This document shows, one piece after another, positions 1 through 5,802 of a stretch of 13,172 nt of DNA. The notes beneath the pieces are model-generated. The model was given only the letters and a program-made list of their open reading frames with translations, made no database searches and was not told the DNA's origin. The position numbers and the translations under genes were made by a program. Numbering within the stretch: the stretch's first letter is position 1; the number at the start of each line of letters is the position of its first letter. This DNA comes from Candidatus Methanodesulfokora sp. (GTDB lineage: Archaea > Korarchaeota > Korarchaeia > Korarchaeales > Korarchaeaceae): contig JAGDWR010000058.1 in NCBI GenBank assembly GCA_023269865.1, positions 1-13,172 on the forward strand. Reading direction: 5' to 3'.

Positions 1-249
1 GTGAGAATGGGAGCTGATGAGGCGGAAATCTTGCTGATGAAGGCTAGAGATGGAAAAGCTGATAGAGCACTAAGAAAAGCAAAAAAATGGGCTAAGATCG
101 TGGAAAAAGGAGGAAAAAAGGCCTTAATTGCTTATTCTGCAGGCTTATCCTTGAAGGAAGCCGAGGAGGCAATAAAAGCAGAGGATATATATGAGTTCAT
201 ATTGAAGGCTATCAGAAAGAGAATTCTCAGGAAGTACTCTGTTTACTAG
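1..249 (+). CDS. hypothetical protein, probably 5'-truncated by the window edge
   Basis: The reading frame is open from the first base to a TAG stop at 247-249, giving 82 residues. A GTG at base 1 and an ATG at base 7 could both start it, but no upstream sequence is visible, so this may be the C-terminal end of a larger protein. The product is basic and predicted mostly helical, rich in Lys, Arg, Ala and Glu, with no cysteine, membrane segment or motif I recognise. Its last 23 bases overlap the 3' end of the convergent kite-like gene on the other strand. Nothing ties it functionally to the SMC operon. I do not assign a function. Confidence 0.55.
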   Translation: MRMGADEAEILLMKARDGKADRALRKAKKWAKIVEKGGKKALIAYSAGLSLKEAEEAIKAEDIYEFILKAIRKRILRKYSVY

Positions 250-772
250 ATCCTATTATCGCTTTTAGAAGGCCCTTTACATCCACCTCTACGAGAGTCC
301 TCCAGCCCAGCTCGAGCTCCTCCTCCCCTGAGATATACCCCTGCTTTATGAACCTTGTTATCAGGGCTCTAGCTCTTCTCTCCGGTATTTTCTTGGCCAA
401 TACATCCAATATCTCCTCATATTTTGCTTTTCCTCCTCTTCCTGCTATAAGTGAAATCGCAACAGCAAGAGCTGCGAGCTCATCTATCCTCCAGCCGCTC
501 CCTCTTATCTCAGGCCAGTCTGGCGGTGACTTGAATGTGACGTAGAAGAAGGAGTCATCATAATCATCCTTTGATGATGGTTCTTCTCCACTCTCAGTCT
601 TTATTGCTACCTTAAAGCCTATATCAGATAGCTCTTTGTCAAGCAACTCTATAACCCTAATATAATCATCTCCTAGAGCTCTTCTTAACTCCCATCCTTT
701 GACGCCAGGCTTTGAGTGACTTCTGAGCATCAATATGTGAGCTGCTCTCTTTATTTTATCCTGAATATCCAT
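227..772 (-). CDS. kite-type tandem winged-helix protein (NSE3/MAGE- or ScpB-like), SMC complex subunit
   Basis: This 181-residue protein is the third gene of the SMC-kleisin-kite operon. Kite proteins bind the kleisin as dimers and help load SMC complexes on DNA. Two winged-helix-sized units are visible: residues about 5-82 (helices, then a beta wing ending FFYVTF) and about 94-166. The first contains GVKGWELRRAL and a following ELSDIGFKV, similar to MAGE/NSE3 winged helix A. The second (DELAALAVAISLIAGRG through ELGWRTLVEVD) recalls MAGE winged helix B, which often ends in a Trp-Gly-Pro-Arg-like motif. The ATG shares its first base with the TGA of the kleisin gene, and a GAGGTGAT ribosome site lies 3 bases upstream, implying coupled translation. 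The kite role is inferred from fold pattern plus gene order; a generic ScpB assignment is the alternative. The C-terminal Ser/Lys-rich tail is probably disordered. Confidence 0.68.
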   Translation of the reverse strand: MDIQDKIKRAAHILMLRSHSKPGVKGWELRRALGDDYIRVIELLDKELSDIGFKVAIKTESGEEPSSKDDYDDSFFYVTFKSPPDWPEIRGSGWRIDELAALAVAISLIAGRGGKAKYEEILDVLAKKIPERRARALITRFIKQGYISGEEELELGWRTLVEVDVKGLLKAIIGSSKQSTS

Positions 773-1431
773 CAGATCACCTCTATCACCATGGATACTT
801 TTTCTCCTGCAGATGGATGCGGAAGTATCGTTATTTTCTCTGTCATAGGATCTTTTCTGAGTGATATATCCCCTCTTGTCGCAAGTATGCTTATCAGATA
901 TGCTCTTCTCAGAGGATCTTCCTTTATGAACTCATGATAATCAACTTCTCCTTTTATCTCACCTTTTATCCTCTCCAGCTCTTTCTCCAACTCCTCAGAG
1001 AGCTCCATGCTTATCTCTACTTCTCTCTCAGGTGGGATTGGTATATCCTTCCCCAATAGCTCCTTTGATCCCCAGTAATCCAATGCTGTCAGTAGAAAGT
1101 TAATGTTAATTCCTCTTGCCTCTACAATCGGCTTCCAGTTTCTCCTGAGGGAATCTGCTAGCTCCTTTAAGCTCATTTTCTCCAGTTTTAAGAGGACAAG
1201 AAGAGCATCTACATATAGAAGAGATGTCTTGTGTTCCACTATGTCCTCCTGCTTGAGTACAACGTCTGAAAGTGAGAGAAGAGCTTCTAAATCCAAATTT
1301 ATCTCCTCTTCGGTCTTTATCAGAGGAAAAATCTTCCTTACCCTCTCCAGAAGATCAACTACATTCACCTTGAATGGATCCTCCTGTTCCCTGCATATCT
1401 GCAGTATTTTTATGAGCTCATCTCTGTACAT
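772..1431 (-). CDS. kleisin-like SMC complex subunit (ScpA/NSE4-like)
   Basis: The protein has 219 residues and is encoded between the SMC ATPase and the kite protein, the usual position of a kleisin, which bridges the two ATPase heads. Residues about 18-30 (DPFKVNVVDLLER) resemble the start of ScpA, and residues about 45-73 (a Leu-rich helix ending HKTSLL) resemble the ScpA helix that contacts the SMC neck. A Glu-rich linker (about 135-162) leads to a predicted C-terminal winged helix at about 166-204 (RAYLISILATRGDISL), where ScpA has a similar FLALLEL-type helix. Overall similarity is weak and the protein is slightly shorter than typical ScpA. The ATG lies one base beyond the SMC stop codon, with a strong AAGGAGGT ribosome site 5 bases upstream. 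Whether it is closer to ScpA or NSE4 cannot be judged by eye. Confidence 0.66.
   Translation of the reverse strand: MYRDELIKILQICREQEDPFKVNVVDLLERVRKIFPLIKTEEEINLDLEALLSLSDVVLKQEDIVEHKTSLLYVDALLVLLKLEKMSLKELADSLRRNWKPIVEARGININFLLTALDYWGSKELLGKDIPIPPEREVEISMELSEELEKELERIKGEIKGEVDYHEFIKEDPLRRAYLISILATRGDISLRKDPMTEKITILPHPSAGEKVSMVIEVI
776..783 (-). promoter_or_regulatory. ribosome binding site of the kite gene
   Basis: The minus strand reads GAGGTGAT, matching the 16S anti-Shine-Dalgarno end, 3 bases before the ATG at 770-772. The kleisin stop and kite start overlap as TGATG, so the two are probably translationally coupled and made in fixed proportion. Confidence 0.8.
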
Positions 1432-1432
1432 A

Positions 1433-3100
1433 TCATACCTCCTTGTGAATGCTCACTCCGGATACCTTCTGTACAACTATAACATGGGCTCTGAGATTCG
1501 GTATCATCCCGGGCGTTATCACTATGCTCTGACCTTCATCTCCAATTATCTCCACAAACTCCCTCAATATTCTCTCCCTTATGTGGGGATCCATGTGGAC
1601 ATCAAACTCGTCCACAACCCTTATCGGGGATTTTATGCTGCCCTGAAGGGATAGAAGAAAACTTACGATAGAAGCAGATCTCTCCCCTCCGCTTTGAGAG
1701 AGGGAGTCAATTGGAAGAGGGGATCCGCCAAAGGAAGCCAGTATCTCTATACCCGCTTTATCTATGTCATCCAGATCCCTTAGCCTCACCTCCCCATATC
1801 CTCCAAGCCTCTCCATCACCTTCCTATATTTCTCATTCACTAAATCGACAAGCTCTCTTACCTTAGTTTTCCACATCTCCATCCTCTTGTCAAACTCCTT
1901 CAGCACCTCCTCCTTATTTCTCTGAACTATCAGAAGCTTCTCCTTTAGATCGTTGTATTCAGCAAGGTATTTGGCGTACATCTCACCTGTCTCCTCTGAT
2001 ACATCGGAGAGAGCTGCTATTCTGGCTTTCACATACTGCAGCTCCTCCTCCAACTCCTTTGGATCTTCATCTCCTGTATCCTCCCCTATAGTCGATTTTC
2101 TTGTTTCTTCTAACAGTTTTCTCGCCTCCTCCATTTTGCTCTTCACTTTTTTCAGCTCAGATATCATGTATTCCAGCTTAACTCTTCCCACTGCCTCTGC
2201 CACTGAGTGCTCCACAAGCTCTACTTCGAGCCTTCTTATCTTCTCAACATCTATCTTTGGTTTGGACCACTCCTTGTCCAGCATATTTTTCGTCTCATCT
2301 CTCCTTTTCTTCTCCTCCTCAACCTCAATTTCAGCCTTTTTTATCTCATTCTCCTTCTCCTTATATATTTCCTCTATTTCCCTGAATGAGGTGAGAGCTT
2401 TTTTGAACTTAGCCCATGAGATCCTCCTGATGAGCTCATCTCTATGGAGCAGAAGTTGTTTTCTCTCATTCCACTTTTCATACTCCCTTCTCCAAAATGA
2501 TAATGTCTCCTCAGCTCTTCTCATCAAGTTTGATACCTCTTTTTCCTCCTTCTCAATTCCTCTGAGCTTCTCCACTGCTTCCATAACCCTTCTTCTGTAG
2601 TCATGCAGACCTGCCGCCTCCTCAACTTGTTGCAATATCTGACTTGGCTTTAAAGAGAGAAACTCCTCTATCATCCCCTGGTGCATGAACACAGCCATGT
2701 TATCCGGATTTATCCCGAGCTTTGAGAGCATGTATACTACTTCTGCTTTCTCCGTGGTCCTCCCATCAACCTCAAACCAATAGGAGCCATCCGCCCTTAT
2801 GTACCTGGATATCCTCCACTCATCCATTCTGCTGAATGGGATTGGCCTTCTTCCGTCGACAGGTGCGTTGTCGAATATTACACTCACCCTCGCTATTTCC
2901 TTTCCCCTTCTTATAAGATCCCTGAGCCTCCTGGCCCTCTCTGTATATGTCTGTCCTAGGGCCACAGATATACCCACTACTATCGATGATTTTCCGGCCC
3001 CATTAGGCCCTACTATCAGGTTTAGTCCCTTTTTCAGCCTTATTCTAGAGTATTCGTGCGACATGAAGTTCTCTAGAATCACCTCCTTTATGTAGCTCAT
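1433..3100 (-). CDS. short SMC5/6-like ATPase without a recognisable hinge
   Basis: This is a 555-residue ABC-type ATPase of the SMC/Rad50 class. Walker A is GPNGAGKSS with Lys37, the Q-loop is HQG (Gln141), the ABC signature is LSQSGGERSAS (467-477) and Walker B is IRVVDE (Glu498), followed by a D-loop region FDVHMDPH. The head resembles SMC5/SMC6: ENFMSHE near the N-terminus, GKEIARVSVIFDN at 66-78, GGYGEVRL before the C-lobe, and a C-lobe reading QSGGERSAS...VVDEFDVHMD. Predicted coiled coil runs from about 165 to 278 and from about 284 to 436, with breaks at SKPKID (279-284) and at the acidic GEDTGDEDP (339-347). Canonical SMCs have about 1,100-1,200 residues with a hinge of more than 100; there is no space for one here. 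I see no cysteine, so no Rad50 zinc hook. The ATG at 3098-3100 has no ribosome site but a TATA-like element about 28 bases upstream, suggesting a leaderless mRNA. Confidence 0.88.
   Translation of the reverse strand: MSYIKEVILENFMSHEYSRIRLKKGLNLIVGPNGAGKSSIVVGISVALGQTYTERARRLRDLIRRGKEIARVSVIFDNAPVDGRRPIPFSRMDEWRISRYIRADGSYWFEVDGRTTEKAEVVYMLSKLGINPDNMAVFMHQGMIEEFLSLKPSQILQQVEEAAGLHDYRRRVMEAVEKLRGIEKEEKEVSNLMRRAEETLSFWRREYEKWNERKQLLLHRDELIRRISWAKFKKALTSFREIEEIYKEKENEIKKAEIEVEEEKKRRDETKNMLDKEWSKPKIDVEKIRRLEVELVEHSVAEAVGRVKLEYMISELKKVKSKMEEARKLLEETRKSTIGEDTGDEDPKELEEELQYVKARIAALSDVSEETGEMYAKYLAEYNDLKEKLLIVQRNKEEVLKEFDKRMEMWKTKVRELVDLVNEKYRKVMERLGGYGEVRLRDLDDIDKAGIEILASFGGSPLPIDSLSQSGGERSASIVSFLLSLQGSIKSPIRVVDEFDVHMDPHIRERILREFVEIIGDEGQSIVITPGMIPNLRAHVIVVQKVSGVSIHKEV
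1437..1444 (-). promoter_or_regulatory. ribosome binding site of the kleisin gene
   Basis: The minus strand reads AAGGAGGT here, a near-perfect Shine-Dalgarno motif, 5 bases before the kleisin ATG at 1429-1431. It lies inside the last codons of the SMC gene. It supports the kleisin start and shows that internal genes of this operon use leadered initiation, unlike the first gene. Confidence 0.85.
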
Positions 3101-3124
3101 TGTATCCCAGAATTAACAGCAAAA

Positions 3125-3132
3125 CCTTAAAG
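3125..3132. promoter_or_regulatory. shared, near-symmetric TATA element between divergent genes
   Basis: The plus strand reads CCTTAAAG and the minus strand CTTTAAGG, so the element is nearly palindromic. Its centre is about 25 bases upstream of the plus-strand ATG at 3154 and about 28 bases upstream of the SMC ATG at 3100, the spacing expected for leaderless archaeal transcripts in both directions. A-rich sequence (CAAAAC) on the plus strand and TAAAT on the minus strand could act as BRE elements. Use in both directions is inferred from spacing alone. Confidence 0.55.
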
Positions 3133-3153
3133 ATTTACCCGTCATTTAATCAT

Positions 3154-3831
3154 ATGGTCCTTGCATGCAAGCTGTTCAGACTTGACGAGCCAATGAGAAC
3201 AGATGTCCTGATCGAAAAGCTAAAGGGATGGAAGGAGAGCACTGAAAAGGAGGTGGGGGATAAGATATTCACACTGAGGCAGGAGATATCGAACCTGGAG
3301 AGGTGGATGGAGGGGGTTTGGGGAAGCCTTAGCTATGATTTCTTAGTTCCAATAATTAAAAAGAATGAACTACATTATGAGATATCCACTAGGACGACAG
3401 GTTTTTTCATAAGGAGGGATGTGCTCATAGTTTTAGATAAGAAGAGGAGGGCGAATAGAATAGCAGATCTGATGAGCAGAATACTGTTTTTATCCCCAGG
3501 AAAGATATTAAAGGCTTCTTTGCCGGATGAGTTCCTCAGAAAACTGCATGAGGAGGATCCAGAGGCAACTAGCGTTGTGTTTTTCGACCAAGTTGACCTG
3601 CCCAGTGTGAACAAATTATCTCTGTATGGGAGCGCACTTTCAAGCTCACCTGTATATCAAGAGGGTCTTAAGCACGGAAGGTTATACTATGTAGTATTCA
3701 GGGAGAGAAAGCACGGATTTGTCCTTGGTATAACCAGGGATTGTGTAATAACTGCCTTCTCTAAAATAAGCGACAGGGATCTAGTGGAATACGTGCTTGA
3801 CGAGATCTCTCCATTCATAGCCAGGAGCTGA
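3154..3831 (+). CDS. hypothetical protein divergent from the SMC operon
   Basis: I do not recognise this protein. The frame could begin at a TTG at 3100, but that would overlap the SMC start codon. The ATG at 3154 sits 25 bases after a TATA-like element and is preferred, giving 225 residues. The N-terminal part (about 14-57) is predicted helical and charged, possibly a short coiled coil. The rest alternates strands and helices (for example GFFIRRDVLIVLD at 83-95 and YYVVFRERKHGFVLG at 178-192) and looks like a soluble alpha/beta domain. There is one cysteine pair member near each end (Cys5, Cys197), no membrane helix and no nucleotide-binding loop. It shares a promoter region with the SMC-kleisin-kite operon, so coregulation or a related role is possible but unproven. 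It converges on the rubrerythrin gene with a 15-base gap. Confidence 0.75.
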   Translation: MVLACKLFRLDEPMRTDVLIEKLKGWKESTEKEVGDKIFTLRQEISNLERWMEGVWGSLSYDFLVPIIKKNELHYEISTRTTGFFIRRDVLIVLDKKRRANRIADLMSRILFLSPGKILKASLPDEFLRKLHEEDPEATSVVFFDQVDLPSVNKLSLYGSALSSSPVYQEGLKHGRLYYVVFRERKHGFVLGITRDCVITAFSKISDRDLVEYVLDEISPFIARS

Positions 3832-3839
3832 GGATTTAT

Positions 3840-3846
3840 AAAAAAA
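3840..3846 (-). terminator. probable T-run terminator of the rubrerythrin gene
   Basis: Seven consecutive T residues on the minus strand directly follow the rubrerythrin TAA stop codon. Archaeal transcription commonly ends at such runs without a hairpin. The site lies in the 15-base gap between convergent genes. Confidence 0.5.
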
Positions 3847-4353
3847 TTATGAGAATTTTATGAACTTCTCCTTAGGAGCACCGCATATGGGACATTTCTC
3901 TGGAGCTTCCCCAACGGAGATGAAGCCACATATAGGGCATACGTATACCTTCTCTCCCTCGAAATCTCTTTCAGATTTAACTGCTTCTATAGCTTTTTCG
4001 TAAAGGTCTGCGTGTATCTTTTCAGCCTCAAGAGCATACCTGGTGCTTCTCTCCGCTTCAGCTTCCCTTTGCATTCTTGCCACCTCATTGTACACAGGAT
4101 ACATCTCCTCCACCTCGAACTTCTCTCCTTCCATGGCTTTCCTTAAGTTCTCTTCAGTCTTTCCTACCAATCCCAGCGCTTTTAGATGATTTCTAGCGTG
4201 GACAAACTCGGCATATGCTATTGCTCTGAAGAGATTTGCTATATTTTTCAGGCCATTTTTCTCCGCTTCTTCCGCAAAAATCAGATATCTCATATGCGCT
4301 TGGCTTTCCCCTGAGAATGCCTGCTCCAAGAAGTTCCTTGTCATAGCTCTCAT
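3847..4353 (-). CDS. rbr: rubrerythrin
   Basis: Rubrerythrin is a cytoplasmic diiron peroxidase that reduces hydrogen peroxide in anaerobes, taking electrons from rubredoxin-type donors. From the ATG at 4353 the protein has 168 residues. The N-terminal ferritin-like four-helix domain carries the expected ligand motifs: Glu16 in SGESQAHMRY, Glu49 and His52 in AYAEFVH, Glu80/Glu83 in EVEEMYP, and Glu111/His114 in EAEKIH. The C-terminal rubredoxin-like domain has CPICG (Cys139, Cys142) and CPICG (Cys154, Cys157). A TTG 18 bases further upstream keeps the frame open, but the ATG at 4353 has a GGGGT ribosome-like site and better TATA spacing. It appears to be a single-gene unit with its own promoter and terminator. 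Family assignment is secure; the physiological substrate is inferred. Confidence 0.95.
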   Translation of the reverse strand: MRAMTRNFLEQAFSGESQAHMRYLIFAEEAEKNGLKNIANLFRAIAYAEFVHARNHLKALGLVGKTEENLRKAMEGEKFEVEEMYPVYNEVARMQREAEAERSTRYALEAEKIHADLYEKAIEAVKSERDFEGEKVYVCPICGFISVGEAPEKCPICGAPKEKFIKFS

Positions 4354-4377
4354 AGTAACCCCTTTAAACAAGAGGGT

Positions 4378-4394
4378 ATTTAAATTTAAATTTA
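4378..4394 (-). promoter_or_regulatory. rubrerythrin promoter, AT-rich tandem TTTAAA element
   Basis: Two and a half 6-base TTTAAA units form a palindromic A/T tract whose centre is about 32 bases upstream of the preferred ATG at 4353. The right-hand rubrerythrin flank has no other TATA candidate. The tract would set transcription start a few bases before the ATG. Confidence 0.6.
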
Positions 4395-4450
4395 CAGTTC
4401 GATCTATTAACCAACTCCAAGGAGAGTAGACACTTAGAGTTAGTCAACGA

Positions 4451-5722
4451 TCACCATGCCTCCATAGCTAAAATGTGCTCCAAGCTGTCCCTCTTTCTAG
4501 CAAGTTTCACCTCTCCAGCAGATATAACAACAACAGCAGGAATAGGCCTTATATTGTAATTGCTGGCCATGGAGATACCATATGCTCCAGCATCAAGGAG
4601 CGCAAGCAGATCTCCTCTCTCCACCATGGGAAGCTTTATTCTATCTGCAAATACATCTGAGCTTTCGCACACCGGACCTCCTATGCTGTAAACCTCAGTT
4701 CCTTCCCTGGGTCTTACAGGGATTATCTCATGCTTTGCTCCATACATAGCAGGCCTGATGAAGTCATTCATGCCTGCATCAACCAAGAGCCATCTTCTCC
4801 TGCCAAGTTTCTTGACGTAGTTTACCCTCATCAGAAGAACTGTGGAATCAGCAACTATGTATCTTCCGGGCTCTATCACAAGTTCTGGCGTGCTCATCCC
4901 ATTTTCCTCATAGGCATTTCTTATCACATCGGTGACTGCTGATGCAAACTCTCTGTAGCTTATTGCCTTCTCCCCTGCATATGACACGCCAAGCCCGCCT
5001 CCCAAATCGAGCACGGGCACTTCAAGACCCTTTTTGTGTATCTCCAATGCGATTGATACAAGTTTAGCAGCTTCTGCTCTGAAGACACTCAGATCGTTTA
5101 TCTGAGATCCTATGTGGGAGTGAAGAGCTATCGGCTTTATGCTATCCATTTTTGCTGCAAGAGCAAATAGTTTTACAGCCTCTCTTTCGCTTACACCAAA
5201 CTTATGGCTTCTTCCACCAGTCATTATCTTCGGATGGGCTCCAGCTCTCAGCCCCAGGTTCACCCTTATTCCTACTCTTGCCTTTTTCTTCTGCCTAGAT
5301 GCTATTTTTTCTATTGTATCGAGCTCATCCCTTGATTCGACATTTATTAAGCCTATTTCGGATGAAATAGCTTCTTCTATGTCATCATCCGACTTGCTTG
5401 GCCCATCCAACACTATCTTTGGGCTCTCAACGCCGGATATTTTTGCTACTTTTATTCCATATGAGGATACCACAGTCGCACCGGAGCCCCTCATCGCCAG
5501 AGTTTTTGTCACAGCTAGGAGGGAGTTAGCCTTATACGCATATGCTATATTTATCTTCACACTTCTGAAAGAAGAAGCTACTTCATCGTACCTCTCAACA
5601 ACTCTATCTAGATCGATTACATAAAGAGGGGTTCCATAAGCAGAAGCTATATCTGAGAGTTTTATTCCCCTTATGGTCAGTTCTCCATCAACGTAGAATA
5701 TGTGAGGTCTCCTCTTCTCCAC
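4451..5722 (-). CDS. lysA: diaminopimelate decarboxylase
   Basis: This enzyme removes CO2 from meso-diaminopimelate to give L-lysine and uses pyridoxal phosphate (PLP). The 423-residue protein has a fold-III alanine-racemase-like barrel followed by a beta domain. Visible motifs are AYKAN with the Schiff-base Lys64, HSHIGSQ (201-207), the PLP-phosphate loop GGGLG (241-245), EPGR (284-287) with the Glu expected to contact the pyridine nitrogen, CESSDVF (Cys352, catalytic from the partner subunit) and GAYGISMASNYNIRP (379-393). Length is normal. One oddity is the segment usually reading D-V-V-S-G-G-E, which is TVVSSYG at 83-89, losing the Asp and Glu. The start is a GTG with no ribosome site but with TATA-like sequence 25-32 bases upstream. 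It implies a DAP route in this organism rather than the LysW route common in other TACK archaea; no other lysine genes are nearby. Confidence 0.93.
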   Translation of the reverse strand: MEKRRPHIFYVDGELTIRGIKLSDIASAYGTPLYVIDLDRVVERYDEVASSFRSVKINIAYAYKANSLLAVTKTLAMRGSGATVVSSYGIKVAKISGVESPKIVLDGPSKSDDDIEEAISSEIGLINVESRDELDTIEKIASRQKKKARVGIRVNLGLRAGAHPKIMTGGRSHKFGVSEREAVKLFALAAKMDSIKPIALHSHIGSQINDLSVFRAEAAKLVSIALEIHKKGLEVPVLDLGGGLGVSYAGEKAISYREFASAVTDVIRNAYEENGMSTPELVIEPGRYIVADSTVLLMRVNYVKKLGRRRWLLVDAGMNDFIRPAMYGAKHEIIPVRPREGTEVYSIGGPVCESSDVFADRIKLPMVERGDLLALLDAGAYGISMASNYNIRPIPAVVVISAGEVKLARKRDSLEHILAMEAW

Positions 5723-5742
5723 AAATCGAGGGGAAGCAAACC

Positions 5743-5760
5743 CTTAAAAAATTTTATATC
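5743..5760 (-). promoter_or_regulatory. lysA promoter (TATA region)
   Basis: The minus strand contains TATAAAAT (5751-5758) followed by TTTTTTAAG (5743-5751). Either gives a transcription start at or within about 6 bases of the GTG at 5722, which has no Shine-Dalgarno sequence. This supports the GTG start. Confidence 0.6.
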
Positions 5761-5774
5761 GAGATAGGGCGGTC

Positions 5775-5784
5775 TTTTTATATA
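5775..5784 (+). promoter_or_regulatory. reverse gyrase promoter (TATA box)
   Basis: TTTTTATATA is centred about 23 bases before the GTG at 5803, consistent with leaderless transcription. It is separate from the lysA TATA region, so the two divergent genes appear to have distinct back-to-back promoters within an 80-base gap. Confidence 0.65.
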
Positions 5785-5802
5785 GAAAAAAGGCCGATCC
5801 CT

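Noticed and set aside
1953..2600. 215-residue Ser-rich open frame on the plus strand
   Set aside because: It is the antisense of the SMC coiled coil; the Ser/Phe/Leu richness is the complement of Glu/Lys codons, and there is no promoter or family match.
227..3100. Wadjet/JetABCD-type plasmid defence system
   Set aside because: Wadjet also has an SMC-kleisin-kite set, but its SMC is MukB-like and about twice as long, and it needs a JetD topoisomerase-type nuclease. No JetD-like gene is present and the ATPase head looks SMC5/6-like.
1433..3100. Rad50/SbcC assignment for the ATPase
   Set aside because: There is no CxxC zinc hook, no neighbouring Mre11 nuclease, and the C-lobe motifs with a kleisin and kite next door favour the SMC class.
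3100..3153. TTG start at 3100 for the unknown plus-strand gene
   Set aside because: It would share a base with the SMC start codon and leave no room for a promoter; the ATG at 3154 has proper TATA spacing.
4395..4450. Possible small gene or RNA between rubrerythrin and lysA
   Set aside because: The stretch is under 60 bases, with only weak short inverted matches such as CTCCAAGGAG and no convincing fold or frame.
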